This document shows positions 34,476 to 47,277 of a DNA stretch of 64,000 bases, one piece after another. Within the stretch, counting starts at the first letter, position 1. Each line of letters begins with the position of its first letter. Below the pieces are notes generated by a model that was not told the DNA's origin, did no database searches, and saw only the letters and a list, made by a program, of their open reading frames with translations. Source of the DNA: Hsuehochloa calcarea (taxonomy: Eukaryota; Streptophyta; Magnoliopsida; Poales; Poaceae); NCBI GenBank assembly GCA_036346395.1, contig CM070601.1:12459763-12523762 (forward strand), read 5' to 3'. A program made the translations under genes and the position numbers.

Positions 34476-35324
34476 GTCTCTGACTATGTAGTCCGTAGAG
34501 CTCAGTCGCCATCTCCTGTACAAAAAATTCTTCTATTGTGTTCTTCAATTCTTCTGCAGGTGTTCACTAGATTCGGATCTTGCCCAGGCCAAGGAATCGG
34601 CGCCCTCGACACTAAAGACCAATTCAACCAGCGATAAATGGTATGGTTTTAGTTATGTGGCTGTAGAAACTTGAGCACTCTCGCGTCTTGTTTTACATGC
34701 TATACCATCAGGAGAGGTAGCAAATTTAAAAAAAATCAAGGAAAGGTAGAGAATTGAAACGCAACAAATGGCTAAGGGCATATACAATGTTGCATATGCT
34801 AGATCCCCTCACTACCATATTACACTGGTGCTAGATTTATCTGTCTCCCCAAGATAGGACCAACAACTAAAAAAATGTCACTTTTTATCTCAGCTCACTC
34901 TCACTCCCTCTCTCATTTCACTTACAAGTGGGCCTCAATATATATTTTTTGACCTAGCACCGGCACTAGTGCATGTAGTTGCATCCGTGCCAGAAAACTT
35001 TCGGTTGGCTCGCTCAACTCAGCACCTTACAATGGCTGGCACCAGAGCCGGGAGGCGAAAAGTTTGCCAGCACCGACACACTACTCATGGCCTAAGGCTA
35101 TGCACAATGTAGCAGATTCTCCACTTTACCGTCACGTTACATATGTACTAGATTTTTTTTCCCCTTTGGTGTTTAGCACCTTCTTCTCTCTTTATAATGG
35201 ACTTGCAACTAAATAAAATATCTTTTTGTTATATCACTTTCTTTTCTCTCACCCCATTTCACATACCAGTGGTCCATACTATTTTTTTTCTTGGGCTAGC
35301 ACCACCGGTGCATCTAAGGTGCAT
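34476..35324. other. intergenic with two related MITE-like copies
   Basis: Two loosely related blocks of about 230 bp start near 34771 (AAGGGCATATACAATGTTGC) and 35095 (AAGGCTATGCACAATGTAGC). They share layout: an early ACTAGATTT-type word, a CTC-rich stretch, and a TAGCACCRGCACT/TAGCACCACCGGTGC end. They appear to be diverged members of one MITE family. The second is interrupted by the MULE and resumes at 55822. No gene seen. Confidence 0.45.
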
Positions 35325-35333
35325 CAGTTCCGG
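35325..35333. repeat. 9-bp target duplication of the MULE, left
   Basis: CAGTTCCGG directly precedes the left terminal sequence GAATTCTGG; identical to 55822-55830. A 9-bp duplication is the Mutator-superfamily hallmark. Confidence 0.92.
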
Positions 35334-35580
35334 GAATTCTGGACTAAATTAGCCTCATTGCGCAATAGAAATTCCAAAAATAGCCTCATAAGTTCAAAAA
35401 TTCCAAAAGTAGCCTCCTCTAGCGGTGTGTGCCGTTTCGACTAAGAACCAACTGTTTTGCTGTTGGGGACAGCGGCGACCAAGGTGTCTTGTTCATCCCG
35501 GCAAGACCTTGGTCGCTTTAGTGGGCAAAGACACCTTGGTCTTGCCCTTAGTCTTGCAGACGGCCAAAGACTGCGGTGCC
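35334..35580 (+). repeat. left terminal inverted repeat, unit A
   Basis: Starts GAATTCTGGACTAAATTAGC; after about 95 AT-rich bases comes a stretch with repeated GGCAAGAC/GTCTTGCC words. Its complement ends the element at 55821. Confidence 0.85.
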
Positions 35581-36399
35581 GCCCAACGTCAAGATTTTTA
35601 TTTTTTTGAAATTTTTTTTTAAAAAAAGTTATTAATAATATATGTTAGACGATTTTTAAAATATACAAAATAAGCTCAAACAATTATGAAATTTTTTGTG
35701 GAGCCTCCTAGCATAGTATTTATGCTTGTGTAATTTTTTGAAATTTTATGTATTCTTTTTTCTCAAAAATTCTTTAAAGTTTAATGTTTGTAGGAATTTT
35801 ATAATACACAAATGAGGTCCAAACATTCTGATTTTTTTTTCATACTCCCTACACAAAGGACTTGATTGTGTAAATTTTACAAAATTTTATATGCTCAAAT
35901 TGTCTCGACAAATTCAGGGTTTAGGTCTCAAAAATTAGGACGAGACGTTTCGGAAATTAGGGTTTCATGAATTCATGTGGCTTGAAATGTGGGAAGTATG
36001 GTTCTCCATCACATTTCTTCTGTGAAAGTAGAGTACGGAAAACAGAGTACGAAAAATAATTTAACCGAAAGGGCTTAGAACGTTGCGATTACGGAGAAAC
36101 CCTAAAACATAGCCAGAATCGAGACCGATGTGAATGGCTATACTTTGATGGCTCAATGAGGCACGTAACTGTAACTACATTGCAGCCCGTGCGGACGAAG
36201 CACGCTACATGTGGTCACATGGCATGATGGTTCGGCTAATTACTTTACCATGGACGCTACTACTACGGTAACTCGCGACACGAGCTTCCGGACCATGTAA
36301 GTACGCATGCCTTTAGGGGATAGCTAAAACATGGCGAATAGGAGGGGGTCTACTACGGACTAGCCCGACCTACTGCGTGGACCGGGGCCATTTGCCCTT

Positions 36400-37089
36400 T
36401 CTTGCGAGCTCGGCATTGTAGTCCTCGCCGCCGCCTGCCTAGGCCGCCATTTCCGCTTTTCTCGCCTCCTCTCGCGTGCCTCGCGCTCCCTCGCGCCGAC
36501 GCCGAGATGGGCCCGAGTCTCCCGACGGATACGCGTTGTGCTCTTCATCCGACGATCCTCCTCCGGATCTCGCGCCCCTTCGCATTCCACTCGAAGTCGA
36601 GCCGCCATCGGTCGTGTGGGTGGATCTCTAGGTCGATCCACTTGCGGAAGCCACATAGCGGCTTCGGGGCGCGTAGACGGAGAGATTGTTAGTGCATACT
36701 CAAAAGAGAATTGGTACGATATATTATCATAGTACTCCTTACCGGCCGATAGTTGCTCGTATCCCAACGGCGGTCGGGATAGTCGAGGAGTAGTTAGGAC
36801 ATCCCCATGAACGCATGCCGAGGCCGAGCCGGTGCTTGGATTTGAAGAACTTGCATGTGTCCTCGCACCAACAGATGGGCGGCGTCTCCTCCGGCGGGTG
36901 TTGCGCGAAGGCTCGCTTGGAACGTTCGACAGGGGTTGCTTTGTACGCTGGGTTTCATTGCGAGAGTCGCCATCCCGGCAAGCCGCTTCTTGCCGACCGG
37001 CCCTCGTGCCCTTTTAGCTTGTTCGCCCGTGCCGCTGAAGCCCTTGCTAGATCACGGATCTCGCCCCATTGCTTCTTGAGGTTGTCCAT
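36400..37089 (-). pseudogene. unit A: GRF-type zinc-finger ORF 1
   Basis: Starts MDNLKKQWGEIRDLARAS at 37089. Downstream, in shifted frames, are a C-x-C-x-x-x-C start (clearer in unit B as CWCEDTCKFFKSS) and, further on, a WLPQVDRP/RPLCGFRKWID-type end, consistent with a GRF zinc finger (C-x-C ... C-x-F-x-K-W-x-D). GRF fingers bind single-stranded nucleic acid in other proteins; many grass transposon-linked ORFs carry them with no known role. Frames are interrupted several times. Function is inference. Confidence 0.45.
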
Positions 37090-37297
37090 CCGTGGTGAAG
37101 CAAGCTCGTGTAGTGTTTGGTTTGGTTGTGTGGTTTTCTCGTAGATGACTTGCACCACCTTTTATAAGCCGAGGGGTTGGCATGACGTGGTTGGCGAGTG
37201 TTGTCTAATCTTTCGCAGAGTAGTCATGGCCCCTTTTTAAGTGCTTTATTTTTGGTAGGAAAAGCTCGGAGGCAGAGTGTTGTCCCGGTTGTTGCGT

Positions 37298-37785
37298 GAG
37301 TTGTCACGCCTTGCTCGCAGAGGCCGCATTTCGGTCCTCAAAAGTCGGCGAGGCGTTGAGTTGTCACGTCTATGACCGCAGAGTGCTGCTATTTCGGTCG
37401 AAAAATCGGCGAGGCGTTGAGTTGTCACGTCTATGATCCGCAGAGTCTTGTCATTTCGGTCAAAAGTCGGGCGAGGCGATGAGTTGTCACGCCTTACTCG
37501 CAGAGTGCCGCCATTTGGTCGAAAAGTCGGGCGGGCAGTGCCGCATTTCGATGCGAAAGTCGGGCGAGGCGCTGAGTTGTCACGCCTATGATCGCAGAGG
37601 CCGCTCATTTCGGTCCAAAAGTCGGGCGAGGCGATGAGTTGTCACGCCTTACTCGCAGAGTGCCGCTATTTCACCAAAAGTCGATCTGCAGAGTGCCGCT
37701 ATTTCGGTCGATCTCAAAAGTCGGCGACGCAGTTGAGTTGTCACGCCTTGCTCGCAGAGTCTTTGCTATTTCGGTCCAAAAAGTG
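37298..37785. repeat. unit A: minisatellite, seven copies
   Basis: Seven copies of a block of about 60 bp containing GAGTTGTCACGCCT, CTCGCAGAG and AAAAGTCGGGCGAGGCG, lying between the two GRF ORFs. Unit B has six. Confidence 0.88.
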
Positions 37786-38250
37786 GTAAATTTGTTTTGC
37801 AATTGAAGTTGTTTTGAAAGCCATCCGCTTTTTGCTTCTTTGTTAGGATGATCGGTAGTTCCGACGATATAAGTGCGAAGTACCTCTCAGAACTTCCAAA
37901 ATCCCGCTAACGTTTTTTACAAAGAGCACTCTTTTGGGACTTAGCTGATTTTCTACAAGCGTGGTCCTTACCGCCATGTTTGGAGCGGTACTCGCACCGC
38001 TGGAGTTCAGATTTTCGCTGAACGATAATCTAAGTACCGCAAATTAGATCACACGCAAAGTGTCCACAACGGAATTAGATAGATGCATACTTGATACAAA
38101 CTAGTACCACAACACCGCAAAGGCATACATCACGAGTGTGGGATGCATAGATAAATAGTGGATATTACAATCTTATTAAAACCGAACTTCTACTTAGCAA
38201 GAACAAGAAATAATAGAAGAAAAATTACCAAACCGCCATGTTAACTAATT

Positions 38251-38761
38251 TCAGAGCGATTTCTCAACCCTTCCCATCCTTTCATCCAAATTTTAAGAAC
38301 ATTATCTTTATTTTCCGTCGGTTCATCCGATGGTCGAGGCACTTGACGAAATGCAGCCACACGATGTGTGTCCTCTTGCAAGGCTGCAATTTGCATTGCA
38401 ATGCCTCGAACGTCCGCATCGCTTCATCACCCTCACACCGGAACCGACATGTTGTGTTCTATAAAAATAATTGGGAATACAAGTGAAAAATATGATGTTT
38501 GGAAAGAAGTTCAATGGGGATGATCAGACATAAGTTACCGTAACATTCGAACACTTCATGAACACTCGGGATGGATTCGTTGGCGTATGGGAGGTGAACA
38601 CATTCACCGGATCCCTGCAACGAGGGCAATCCAAGTGCTGTCTTAGTGCTTCTAATTGCTGCTCACTCGAAAGTTTGATGAAGCCGTAGACATCCCGCTT
38701 AAGACCGGGAGGAAGGAGAAGAGGAATCAAGAGTGAGTGGAATGGAAGCCAAATCATGCAT
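38251..38761 (-). pseudogene. unit A: GRF-type zinc-finger ORF 2 (two exons)
   Basis: Exon 1 runs from an ATG at 38761 (MHDLASIPLTLDSSS) to a donor ACG|GTAAC at 38539 and contains DCPRCRDPVNVFTS, then NPSRVFMKCSN: the first three Cys of a GRF zinc finger with the N-x-x-R-x-F core. Exon 2 starts after the acceptor at 38459-38460 with TCRF, the position expected for the C-x-F-x-R-W end, then EALQCKLQPC, coiled and basic to a stop near 38251. One frameshift lies near the start. The same layout exists in unit B. TE-borne; a role in transposition is unproven. Confidence 0.6.
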
Positions 38762-39029
38762 ATATATAGCCTGTTGGTAAATTATAATTTGGTTGAAGAA
38801 AATTCAAGGCCATGAGGTAGCAGGGCCGAGGAGGTATCGTGGGGCGAGATTATGCTATGTATTTAAGGTTTAGTAAGTTTAAATCGGAGTTACAGATTGT
38901 TGTTAGTACTAAATATTTCGATAACATGTTGTGTACATAAATCTAACGATCGTAACGCATATGGACATTACATAAATCGAAAGGCGAGATGCATGATGGC
39001 ATTATGTAACAAGTTTTACACGCCCATGA

Positions 39030-40205
39030 AATTAGTTAGGCGCATGGTCGTGTCGCTTGCCGGACGACGTAGATGATCCTCGTGGAATGTGAACTGTCCG
39101 GGAGTGGCGACGCCTCAAGGCCGTAGTAGGGGCCCCGCCGGGAGGCGAATGCGGGGTGATCTCATCGTGGCGGTCCGGTGAGGCCCGAGCATGTCGCCCA
39201 CCCATCGGTGCTCTTCTGCGGGAAGCGACAGGTGAGTTAGTCATTGCTTTTGTACGACGGAAAATTGGTGTTAGTACGCTCACGTACCGAGTAGGCTGTT
39301 GTGTTGACGAGGACCCTCCCGCCGCCTGAGCCGTAGTGCCGCACGGTGTACCCTCCGACGTGTCGCCAACCACCGTCGCGCTCCCGAGGTGTGATTGAAC
39401 GCCGCGCGAAGAAGTCCGCCCGCGCCTCCTCCGTGATGACGATGGTTGCGGCAGAGTGCCGCCCTCGCAATCGCCGCAAGAATAAAGGGTAATGTCGATA
39501 CGTCCGAAATGAGTGTATGGAAAGGTACTCACGACAAGAACCGCTGATGATGACATACCTGTGGCTCGAGGCGGTCGGGCCGAAGCGATCAGAGTCTGAC
39601 GACTCCGAGTGCGACGGGCGTAAGCGAGGGCTGCGCCGACGAGGTGCGGAGGGCGAGGTGGTGGAAGGTACCCGCCACGCACGCGATGTCAAGACGTGAA
39701 CGCCGCCGTGGCGACCACAAGTTATGGATCTAATCGCATAACTTACATCCTCGCGCATCGTCGATCGCGCCTATGATACGATCCATTGTGTTGGGGTTTC
39801 CACGGCCTATAGCTTCAGCTGAGTCGTTGCGGACACGCCCAAGCGGTAGTGCCGCACGAAAACCGATAGTAAGTGCGAAAAGTGTTGCCAAGGAGAATTA
39901 TGCGAAGAATGTTTTACCGTCTCGTCGCGCGGCCGCCGGTGACGGTCCGACCACTAGTACGACGTCGTCTCGCATGGCGCCCATCGACGCCGCGGCCGCC
40001 CAAGAAGCTCGCACTTAGTGCGCGGAACGCACCACCGCAAGTACGCCACAGACGTCTCGGATGGCGAGCCGCGAAACTCCAAACCACGTCCGTCGTAGCC
40101 TCGCAATCCACATCGCCGCCCGTGGTCAGCCAGCCTCGCGGCCGTCGCCGCCTCCGCCCTCTCCTCGCCTCGCCGCAATTGAATTTACATGTCGTAAAAT
40201 CTTAC
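39030..40205 (-). other. unit A: probable 3' part of the PMD gene
   Basis: Mixed GC-rich sequence downstream of the PMD block with short minus-strand ORFs (for example 39237-39758) matching unit B 49000-50130 only piecewise. Arg/Ser/Pro-rich tails are usual for PMD proteins but no domain is recognised. Confidence 0.35.
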
Positions 40206-40229
40206 TAAAAATGCCTCAAAATAACATCA

Positions 40230-41394
40230 AATAGTGACATACCGTGAGCCTTTGCCGTGAGAGGTCGCCCCGCCGCGGTGGAACCTCCCGTAAAGGCCGA
40301 ATTGCCTCATGACCACGCGGGTTGTACCGCTTTCGACCATGTGCGAAGACCAAGTGATGTGTCGTCATCCAGAGTGCCTCGCCCAGATTGCACGGGACGA
40401 TAATCCGGCGGGGGCCGTGTCGTGAAGGAACGGTCTTGCCCATGGCCACCGATGACCTCGCCCTCGTGGAGAGTCTCGAAAAGGTTATGGAACTCGGGTA
40501 TACGCGCCTCGCCTCTCCCTAGCCCACCCTAGGGTAGCACGTGTCCAACGTGTTCCCATCGAGGTCTGCCGACGGGTCGCCCCTCGCAGCGCCCCCGTAA
40601 AGCCTTGTGGTCACCGGTAAGGGTGCACGCTGCGGAAGTACGGCCGCCCATCGGAAAGTGCTCCCACGACCATAATCGAGGAGGGCGTAGCACACCGCGA
40701 GGATCGCTCGCCTGCGCCCGCTACCGACAAGCGCCACACAACCCTCGGTAGGTGGCGCAGCACCGCAGAGCCCCAATCAGATTGTGGAACTCGTCGGGCC
40801 AAAGGCGTCGCCAGAGATCGTGCGGATGGATGTAGCTTTGCACACGCAGTCTCCTGCGTGGTAGGAAACAGATCCATCCGAACAAGAACAACAGTACGCT
40901 GACTAAATGTGTCCTCACTTCCTCCCGAGTCGCATGCTCGGGCAGATCATGTACCGCCCAGCCAGAATGTGGCACACCCGACACGCTCGCAAAGAATCGT
41001 CACCAAATTGCTACCAAACGGACCTTCCGCCATCGCCTCTGAGGGGGCACTACTGGAAGACCACGAAGAGGTAGACCTGTAAGCAGAGACACGTCCTCCA
41101 GAGTAATGGTCATCTCCCCCCATCGGAAGTGGAAGGTGTGAGTCTCCTGCTCCAACGGTCCACGAAGCGCAGACAGAGTGCCGCACAAACCGCAGCAGCT
41201 GCGGCGGGAGGTCCAACATCCGGCGAGGGGCGGAGCCCGGTCTCCGGCTCGGGACGTACCGCCGCCAAGGGGCCATCTCTCTGGGCGCCAGACCGTGCTC
41301 GAGGGCCGACGCCGCAGACCACGCCCGCAACGGTGTCCCACATCCCGGCCAGGTCGAGCGGCTCAGACGCGTCGCCAACTCGAGCTCGCGCCAT
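40230..41394 (-). pseudogene. unit A: plant mobile domain (PMD, aminotransferase-like) protein
   Basis: Starts at the ATG at 41394 (MARARVGDASEPLDLAGMWD). In shifting frames it carries the PMD core: THTFHFRWGEMTITLEDVSLL followed by TGLPLRGLPVV, then EHATREEVRTHLVSVLLFLF, PRRRLRVQSYIHPHDLWR and ATYRGLCGACR. PMD proteins occur as host factors (MAIN, MAIL1) that silence transposons and as transposon-encoded versions in MULE and Gypsy elements. It lies directly downstream of the transposase, same strand. Several frame breaks; the open frames alternate at GC-rich points. Confidence 0.8.
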
Positions 41395-41589
41395 CTCCCG
41401 CCAACAGGAAACAACATGTCAGCACGATGTAAAACATATTATGTGACACAGAAAATAAGGCAAGACATACGATAAAAAATTCAACAATACAATATGATCA
41501 TGGATAAACCCTGACAACTTAACAAGTACTACATAAAGGCATGGATAAACAAAGAACAGAGTCCATCAAAGACATTGAAATAAGCAAGC

Positions 41590-44162
41590 GACATCACGAC
41601 GTAGTAATTACATCTTCCTCACTACGGCAATCGCTTTGCTTGCCGGTCCGCTTGGGCAATGCCGATGGAGTGCCCAACAGCTTTGCATACCGCAACGGGT
41701 CGGCGAACTCGCGTTCGCTACCGGCCGTCGTCCATGTCGCTCCGGATGCGTCGGATCGCTGCCTTCCACTACCGGGTGCTTTAGTGCGCCGTCGGGCACC
41801 CACTTCACCGCCCCACCAAAGGTCCTCAGAGCGTGTCCACCCGTATGAATGGAACTCAAGACTCCAAGTTGCATACAGTGGTGGATGTCATAGTACTCGA
41901 GATGTAACGCCCGAGGCTTGCCGCCACGCCGCGCATGCCGCGCATACATGGGAGCATGGTTTGTGCGAAGCCGCGCTTGTTGCGTGCACGACGCTTCTTC
42001 ACCAATCGTGCGCACTGCCACGATCCCCTCTAACATGGCCCATCACGCATTTCTCCCGAGCCCGATCTCGAACTTCGCCGACGCCATCCATGGTACGAGC
42101 GGTGCGATCGAGCCTTGCCGATCTTATTCTCCATGTAGGCATGCATTACTTCGAGAATTGCTTCCGCCCTCCAAATGCTTCTTGGCCATCATGGCTCATG
42201 ACAAAGTATCCGATGGTACGGTTCCAGCTCTCCTCCACGATCGCAGTTGATCGGCAGAGATCGGACACCCTTCAAAGACACCGCTGTACACCTCCGACAT
42301 GTTGGTCGCCATGATCCCGCACCTTGCACCGTCCGCGTCGTGCGGCAGGACCATTTCTCCAGTCAAAGCGTGCGAAGTTAACCCACCGTGAACTCCCCAA
42401 CTCGCGGACCCTCTAGCCGCCCCTGCCTCGGCATGCGCCGAGTCCCTTACATGCTTCCTGCCTCCTCATCGAGCCGCTCCACACCGCTCGAACTTCCTCC
42501 TTTGGTTCTCGCATGCGAGCTTCTTGAACATCTTCATGAGGTCCTTGCTCAAACCTTGTGTGGAAGTTGGCGCGAGATGCCTCATGCACCAACGGCTCCT
42601 AACATCGCTCCACCGTACGGCGGTGCGGCCCCATTTTGCATCATGCACAACGCATAACAAGCCAAGATTATGATCCGAGATGACACATACATCCGCCGAT
42701 CTTGCACGACCGCCGCTTACATTGCACAGAACCACAACCGACTCTCGTGTTCTCGCTCTCAACAATTGCGAACGCCACGGGACTAATCGTCATTCGTGAC
42801 GGCCGCAACGGCGGTGAGGATGGTACCTCGCATTTCCCACATAGGAAGGTACCATCCATCGTGAGCACGGGCGACAATGTTTGAACCCTTCGATCGCTCG
42901 ACTAAGGCCCGTAAGACCCTTTCAAGAACAAAACAATTGGGCCCTCCGTCGGATGCACCCGCCAAGCTTGTTTACGACGTCCCGGATTAGATTCCGCGAT
43001 TTGATGCGAGAATCTTGGTACTAGGTTGTAAGCCTCTTCGAATGTGCCGAACATTCGCTCCGTAACCTCGCGTTTCGCACGCCATGCCGCCTTGTAGCCG
43101 ATGTGAATCCCACCATATTGGCAACATCCGCCACCAGAGCTTTGGCGAAATGGACACATCTGCAGCGACGAGGTGGCTTATCAAGGGCAACATACGAGGA
43201 CGCCATGTTGCGGTGCTCGTAGCGGCTCGCCTAACTCGCATGTGTGGTCCTTCAAAGACCGTTATCCGGAAGCCCATGGCGTGATGCGTGAACCTCGCGC
43301 GCACGGACCTTGCCAAAGACAGATTCATCAACACACCGACGATGTACGTGTCGGGTTGACCTCGCACCGATACGTCCGTCCGATGTTAACGGCGTATCTT
43401 GCAATAGCTTGTTGTGCGCGATCTTGTCGAAAGCGCCGTTTACGAAAGGGTGTCCTCATGGAACCCCCACTCCGCACCCTCGGACGTGGCGTAACCAAAT
43501 GATGTCATCGCAACATCGCCCAATCGTGAGGGGACGTAAGCAATGTCGCGGTTACAAAACCACCAACCGCACTCTCCCCGCAGCAGCCTTCTCCGCCTTC
43601 GCTGCCTTCCGAACTAGTTGTTTCGACGCCCTCCTCGCTTCCACCTCATCCACCGGGTCGGTACTACGTGACAATCAATACGAGCCGACCACCATCTCTC
43701 CGCCTTCGGGCTCAAAATTGACCGCACGCCTCGTGTCTCCATCGCCCACGCCTCCTCCGAATCGCATCAACGCAAGCTCCTCCTCACCAAAGCAGCCTTC
43801 ACCTTCACGGAACCACCCGCCGGATGTCCCCGTTTCCAAGAACTGAACGAGACCATCGGCCGCGATATATCGCAGCAAATGGTTGCAAACAACCCCATGT
43901 AGTTGGCCCATGAAGCGCCACATGTGACCTTCATAAGTTGCCAAACGGTCTCGCTCGCACCACCCACCACCGAGGCATACAACGCTCGATGCGCAGCTTC
44001 TTCCTTCCAAAGGCGCGATCGAACGCGGATCGCACGCACCGCCTTAGCTCCGAGAGGCTCATGTCCTTCGTGAGCCGGATCACCGATCACGCGGGTGACA
44101 ATTTGACAGTCCGCACCGACGGTCCGTCAGCAGACGAGACCGTCCCCGTGGAACACGAATGA
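41590..44162 (-). pseudogene. unit A: MULE transposase
   Basis: Same gene as in unit B, more fragmented. Readable parts: an N-terminal ALYASVVGG and ETVWQLMKVTC region, a MGFRITV block, VLTMDGTFLCGK with the first catalytic Asp at about 42856, SDHNLGL with the second at about 42675, a TNMSEV block with the Glu at about 42290, and the CSHV region of a SWIM zinc finger near 41960. The enzyme would cut and join transposon ends as a DDE nuclease. Not intact as written. Confidence 0.85.
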
Positions 44163-44229
44163 TCTTGAATTTCCGCCATAAAGTACCTAACACATGTGCA
44201 TATGAAACCATCGAATTATTTATGGATTT

Positions 44230-45304
44230 TTTTGTCGTAATGAACGCTTCTACAAATTTGGTTATGCCCACGCATACCTAACGCTTTGTCGCATATGTTT
44301 TCAATCCCGATTGGAGTTCGTATGATTTTTCTATCAATGAAATGTCCAAGCTAATATTATTTCTAGTATAAATAATCCATAGCCTATTCTATGTTACACT
44401 TCGTAAATTTCCGTGGTACTACATAGTTACAAATTTTTAACTAGTTCGATATTACATGCAAAAATAATTCACTTCGTAAATTTTATTGCATTTCTACGCT
44501 TCCATACCCGAGTTAGACCTAACTTACACCAAAGACATGTGTGGTCCACGACAAGGTATTCTTTTTCATTAAATTTCAGATTTAAAACTTACCGAGAGGT
44601 GCGTCAGTTTCTCATTCTAGCGGTGTAATGTGTAGTGCATGCACCAACGCGATATGCCCGATCAAGAGTACATATACAAAGCGCTCAAAGGGTCTATTTC
44701 TATTTTGCTTAATGACCTCAAAAATTTTGCTATTTTATGACCAAGTTCATGAAACTATAAAAATATTCGAAAGGAAATTTACAACACTACTAGCAACATG
44801 TCCGTTAAGTCAACTAATTACGATAATGACATTGTTAACTACTAGGTCTTCAAAATAAACTAACTACACAACTAAAACTACTCATTGCTATAATTCATCT
44901 AATTGCATCCTAATCACATTGCTAAAACTACCGATAATACTAATTGAATGCGAATGACATTTACCTTTTCTAGGTGCTCGCAGCAGTTTCAAAGCTTATT
45001 TTCTACGTGCTCGTGATTTTTCCGACTCAGAGATTTTTTTCACAAAATTTTTTCCACTCCAACCGTGTCGCGACGAGCCAGCTGAGGGAGGCTCCTCACC
45101 GCTCCTCCTTTATAGGCGCAAGCGTCCCGGCCTAGCTCAGGCGCTTGCGCTACGGGTGAGCGCCTAGCGCCCGGCCAGTGCCTCGGCCAGCAAGCAATGG
45201 CACATGGCAGCACACAAGCAGCTACTGGGGCCAGCCCCAAGGCGCAAGCATGGCTGTGTTGCAGGCCAAGCGTGGTCACACAATGCCACGCAAGAAGCGC
45301 CTGG
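44230..45304. other. unit A: non-coding 3'-side flank and GC-rich subterminal tract
   Basis: AT-rich sequence upstream of the transposase (44230-45040), probably its promoter side, then a GC-rich tract (45060-45304) that joins directly to the start of unit B without a right-hand terminal repeat. Confidence 0.6.
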
Positions 45305-45575
45305 GAATTCTGGACTAAATTAGCCTCATTGCGCAATAGAAATTCCAAAATAGCCTCATAAGTTCAAAATTCCAAAAGTAGCCTCCTCTAGCGGTCTTTG
45401 TTGTCGACTCACGAAAGAACCTAGTTGTCGTTGTCGGACTGGCAAGACTAAGGTGTCGTTGTCTCGTAAGGCAAGACTGACTGGTGCCGCTTGGTGGGCA
45501 AAGACTTGGTCTTGCCCTTCTTGTGCCGCCTGCAAGATTATCAGACGTGGGCAAGACTGGTCGGTGCCGCCCACG
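45305..45575 (+). repeat. internal left-type terminal repeat, start of unit B
   Basis: GAATTCTGGACTAAATTAGC and about 95 following bases repeat 35334 onward, but the preceding nine bases are not CAGTTCCGG, so this is not an independent insertion end. Confidence 0.88.
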
Positions 45576-46289
45576 CAAGATTTTTATTTTTTTGAAATTT
45601 TTTAAAAAAGTTATTAATAATATATGTTAGACGATTTTAAAATATACAAAATAAGCTCAAACAATTATGAAATTTTTGTGGAGCCTCCGCATAGTATTTA
45701 TGCTTGTGTAATTTTTTGAAATTTTATGTATTCTTTTTTTCGCAAAATTCTTTAAAGTTTAATGTTTGTAGGAATTTTATAATACAAGACAAATGAGGTC
45801 CAAACATTCTGATTTTTTTCATACTCCTACACAAAGGACTTGATTGTGTAAATTTTACAAAATTTTATATGCTCAAATTGTCTCGACAAATTCGTGGTTT
45901 AGGTCTCAAAAATTAGGACGAGACGTTTTGAAATTAGGGTTTCATGAATTCATGTGGCTTGAAATGTGGGAAGTATGGTTCTCCATCACATTTCTTCCGT
46001 GAAAGTAGAGTACGGAAAACAGAGTACTGAAAAATAATTTAACTCGAAAGGGCTTAGAACGCTATGATTACGGAGAAACCCTAAAACATAGCGTAATCGA
46101 GACCGATGTGAATGGCTATACTTTGATGGCTCAATGAGGCACGTAACTGTAACTACATTGCGCCCCGTGCGGACGGAAGCACGCTACATGTGGTCACATG
46201 GCATGATGGTTCGCTAATTACTTTACCATGGACGCCACTACTACTGTAAACTCGCGACACGAGCTTCCGACCATGTAAGCACGCATGCC

Positions 46290-47065
46290 TTTAGGGATAG
46301 CTAAAACATGGCGAATAGGAGGGGGTCTACTACGGACTAGCCCGACCTCATCAAGGTGGACCGGGGCCATTTGCCCTTTCTTGCGAGCTCGGCATTGTAG
46401 TCCTCGCTGCCGCTCGCCTCGGCGCCATTTCCGCTTTTTCGCGCCTCTCGCGTGCCTCGCGCTCCCTCGCGCTGACGCCGAGATGGGCCCGAGTCTCCGA
46501 CGGATACGCTCAGTTGTGCTCATCCGACGATCCTCCTCCGGATCTCGCGTCCCTTTCGCATTCCACTCCTCGAAGTCGAGCCGCCATCGGTCGTGTGGGT
46601 GGATCTCTAGGTCGATCCACTTGCGGAAGCCACATAGCGGCCTCGGGACCGCGTAGACGGAGAGATTGTTAGTGCATACTCGAAAAGAGAATTGGTACGA
46701 TATATTATCGTTAGTACTCCTTCTGCCGCCGATAGTTGCTCGTATCCCAACGGCGGTCGGGATAGTCGAGGAGTAGTTAGGACATCCCCATGAACGCATG
46801 CCGAGGCCGAGCCGGTGCTTGATTTGAAGAACTTGCATGTGTCCTCGCACCAACAGATGGGCGTCTCCCCTCTGGCGGGTGTTGCGCGAAGGCTCGCTTG
46901 GAACGCTCGACAGGGGTTGCCGGTACGCTGGGTTTCATTGCGGAGAGTCGCCATCCCGCAAGTCGCTTGCCGGACCGGCCTCAAAGACCTTAGCTTGTTC
47001 GCCCGTGCCGTTGAAGCCCTTGCTAGATCACGGATCTCGCCCCATTGCTTCTTGAGGTTGTCCAT
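46290..47065 (-). pseudogene. unit B: GRF-type zinc-finger ORF 1
   Basis: Starts MDNLKKQWGEIRDLARAS at 47065. TPICWCEDTCKFFKSS gives the C-x-C-x-x-x-C start and, after a frame change, RPLCGFRKWIDLE gives the C-x-F-x-K-W-x-D end of a GRF zinc finger; a basic Arg-rich tail follows. Unit A carries the same ORF. Function unknown. Confidence 0.5.
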
Positions 47066-47277
47066 CCCGTGGTGAAGCAAGCTCGTGTAGTGTTTGGTTT
47101 GGTTGTGTGGTTTTCTCGTAGATGACTTGCACCACCTTTTATAAGCCGTAGGGTTGGCATGACGTGGTTGGCGAGTGTTGTCTAATCTTTCGCAGAGTAG
47201 TCATGGCCCCTTTTTAAGTGCTTTATTTTTGGTAGGAAAAGCCTCGGAGGCGAGTGTTGTCCTGGTTGTTGCGAAGT

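Noticed and set aside
41541..42314. 257-codon plus-strand ORF
   Set aside because: Antisense to the MULE transposase, which has clear conserved motifs on the minus strand.
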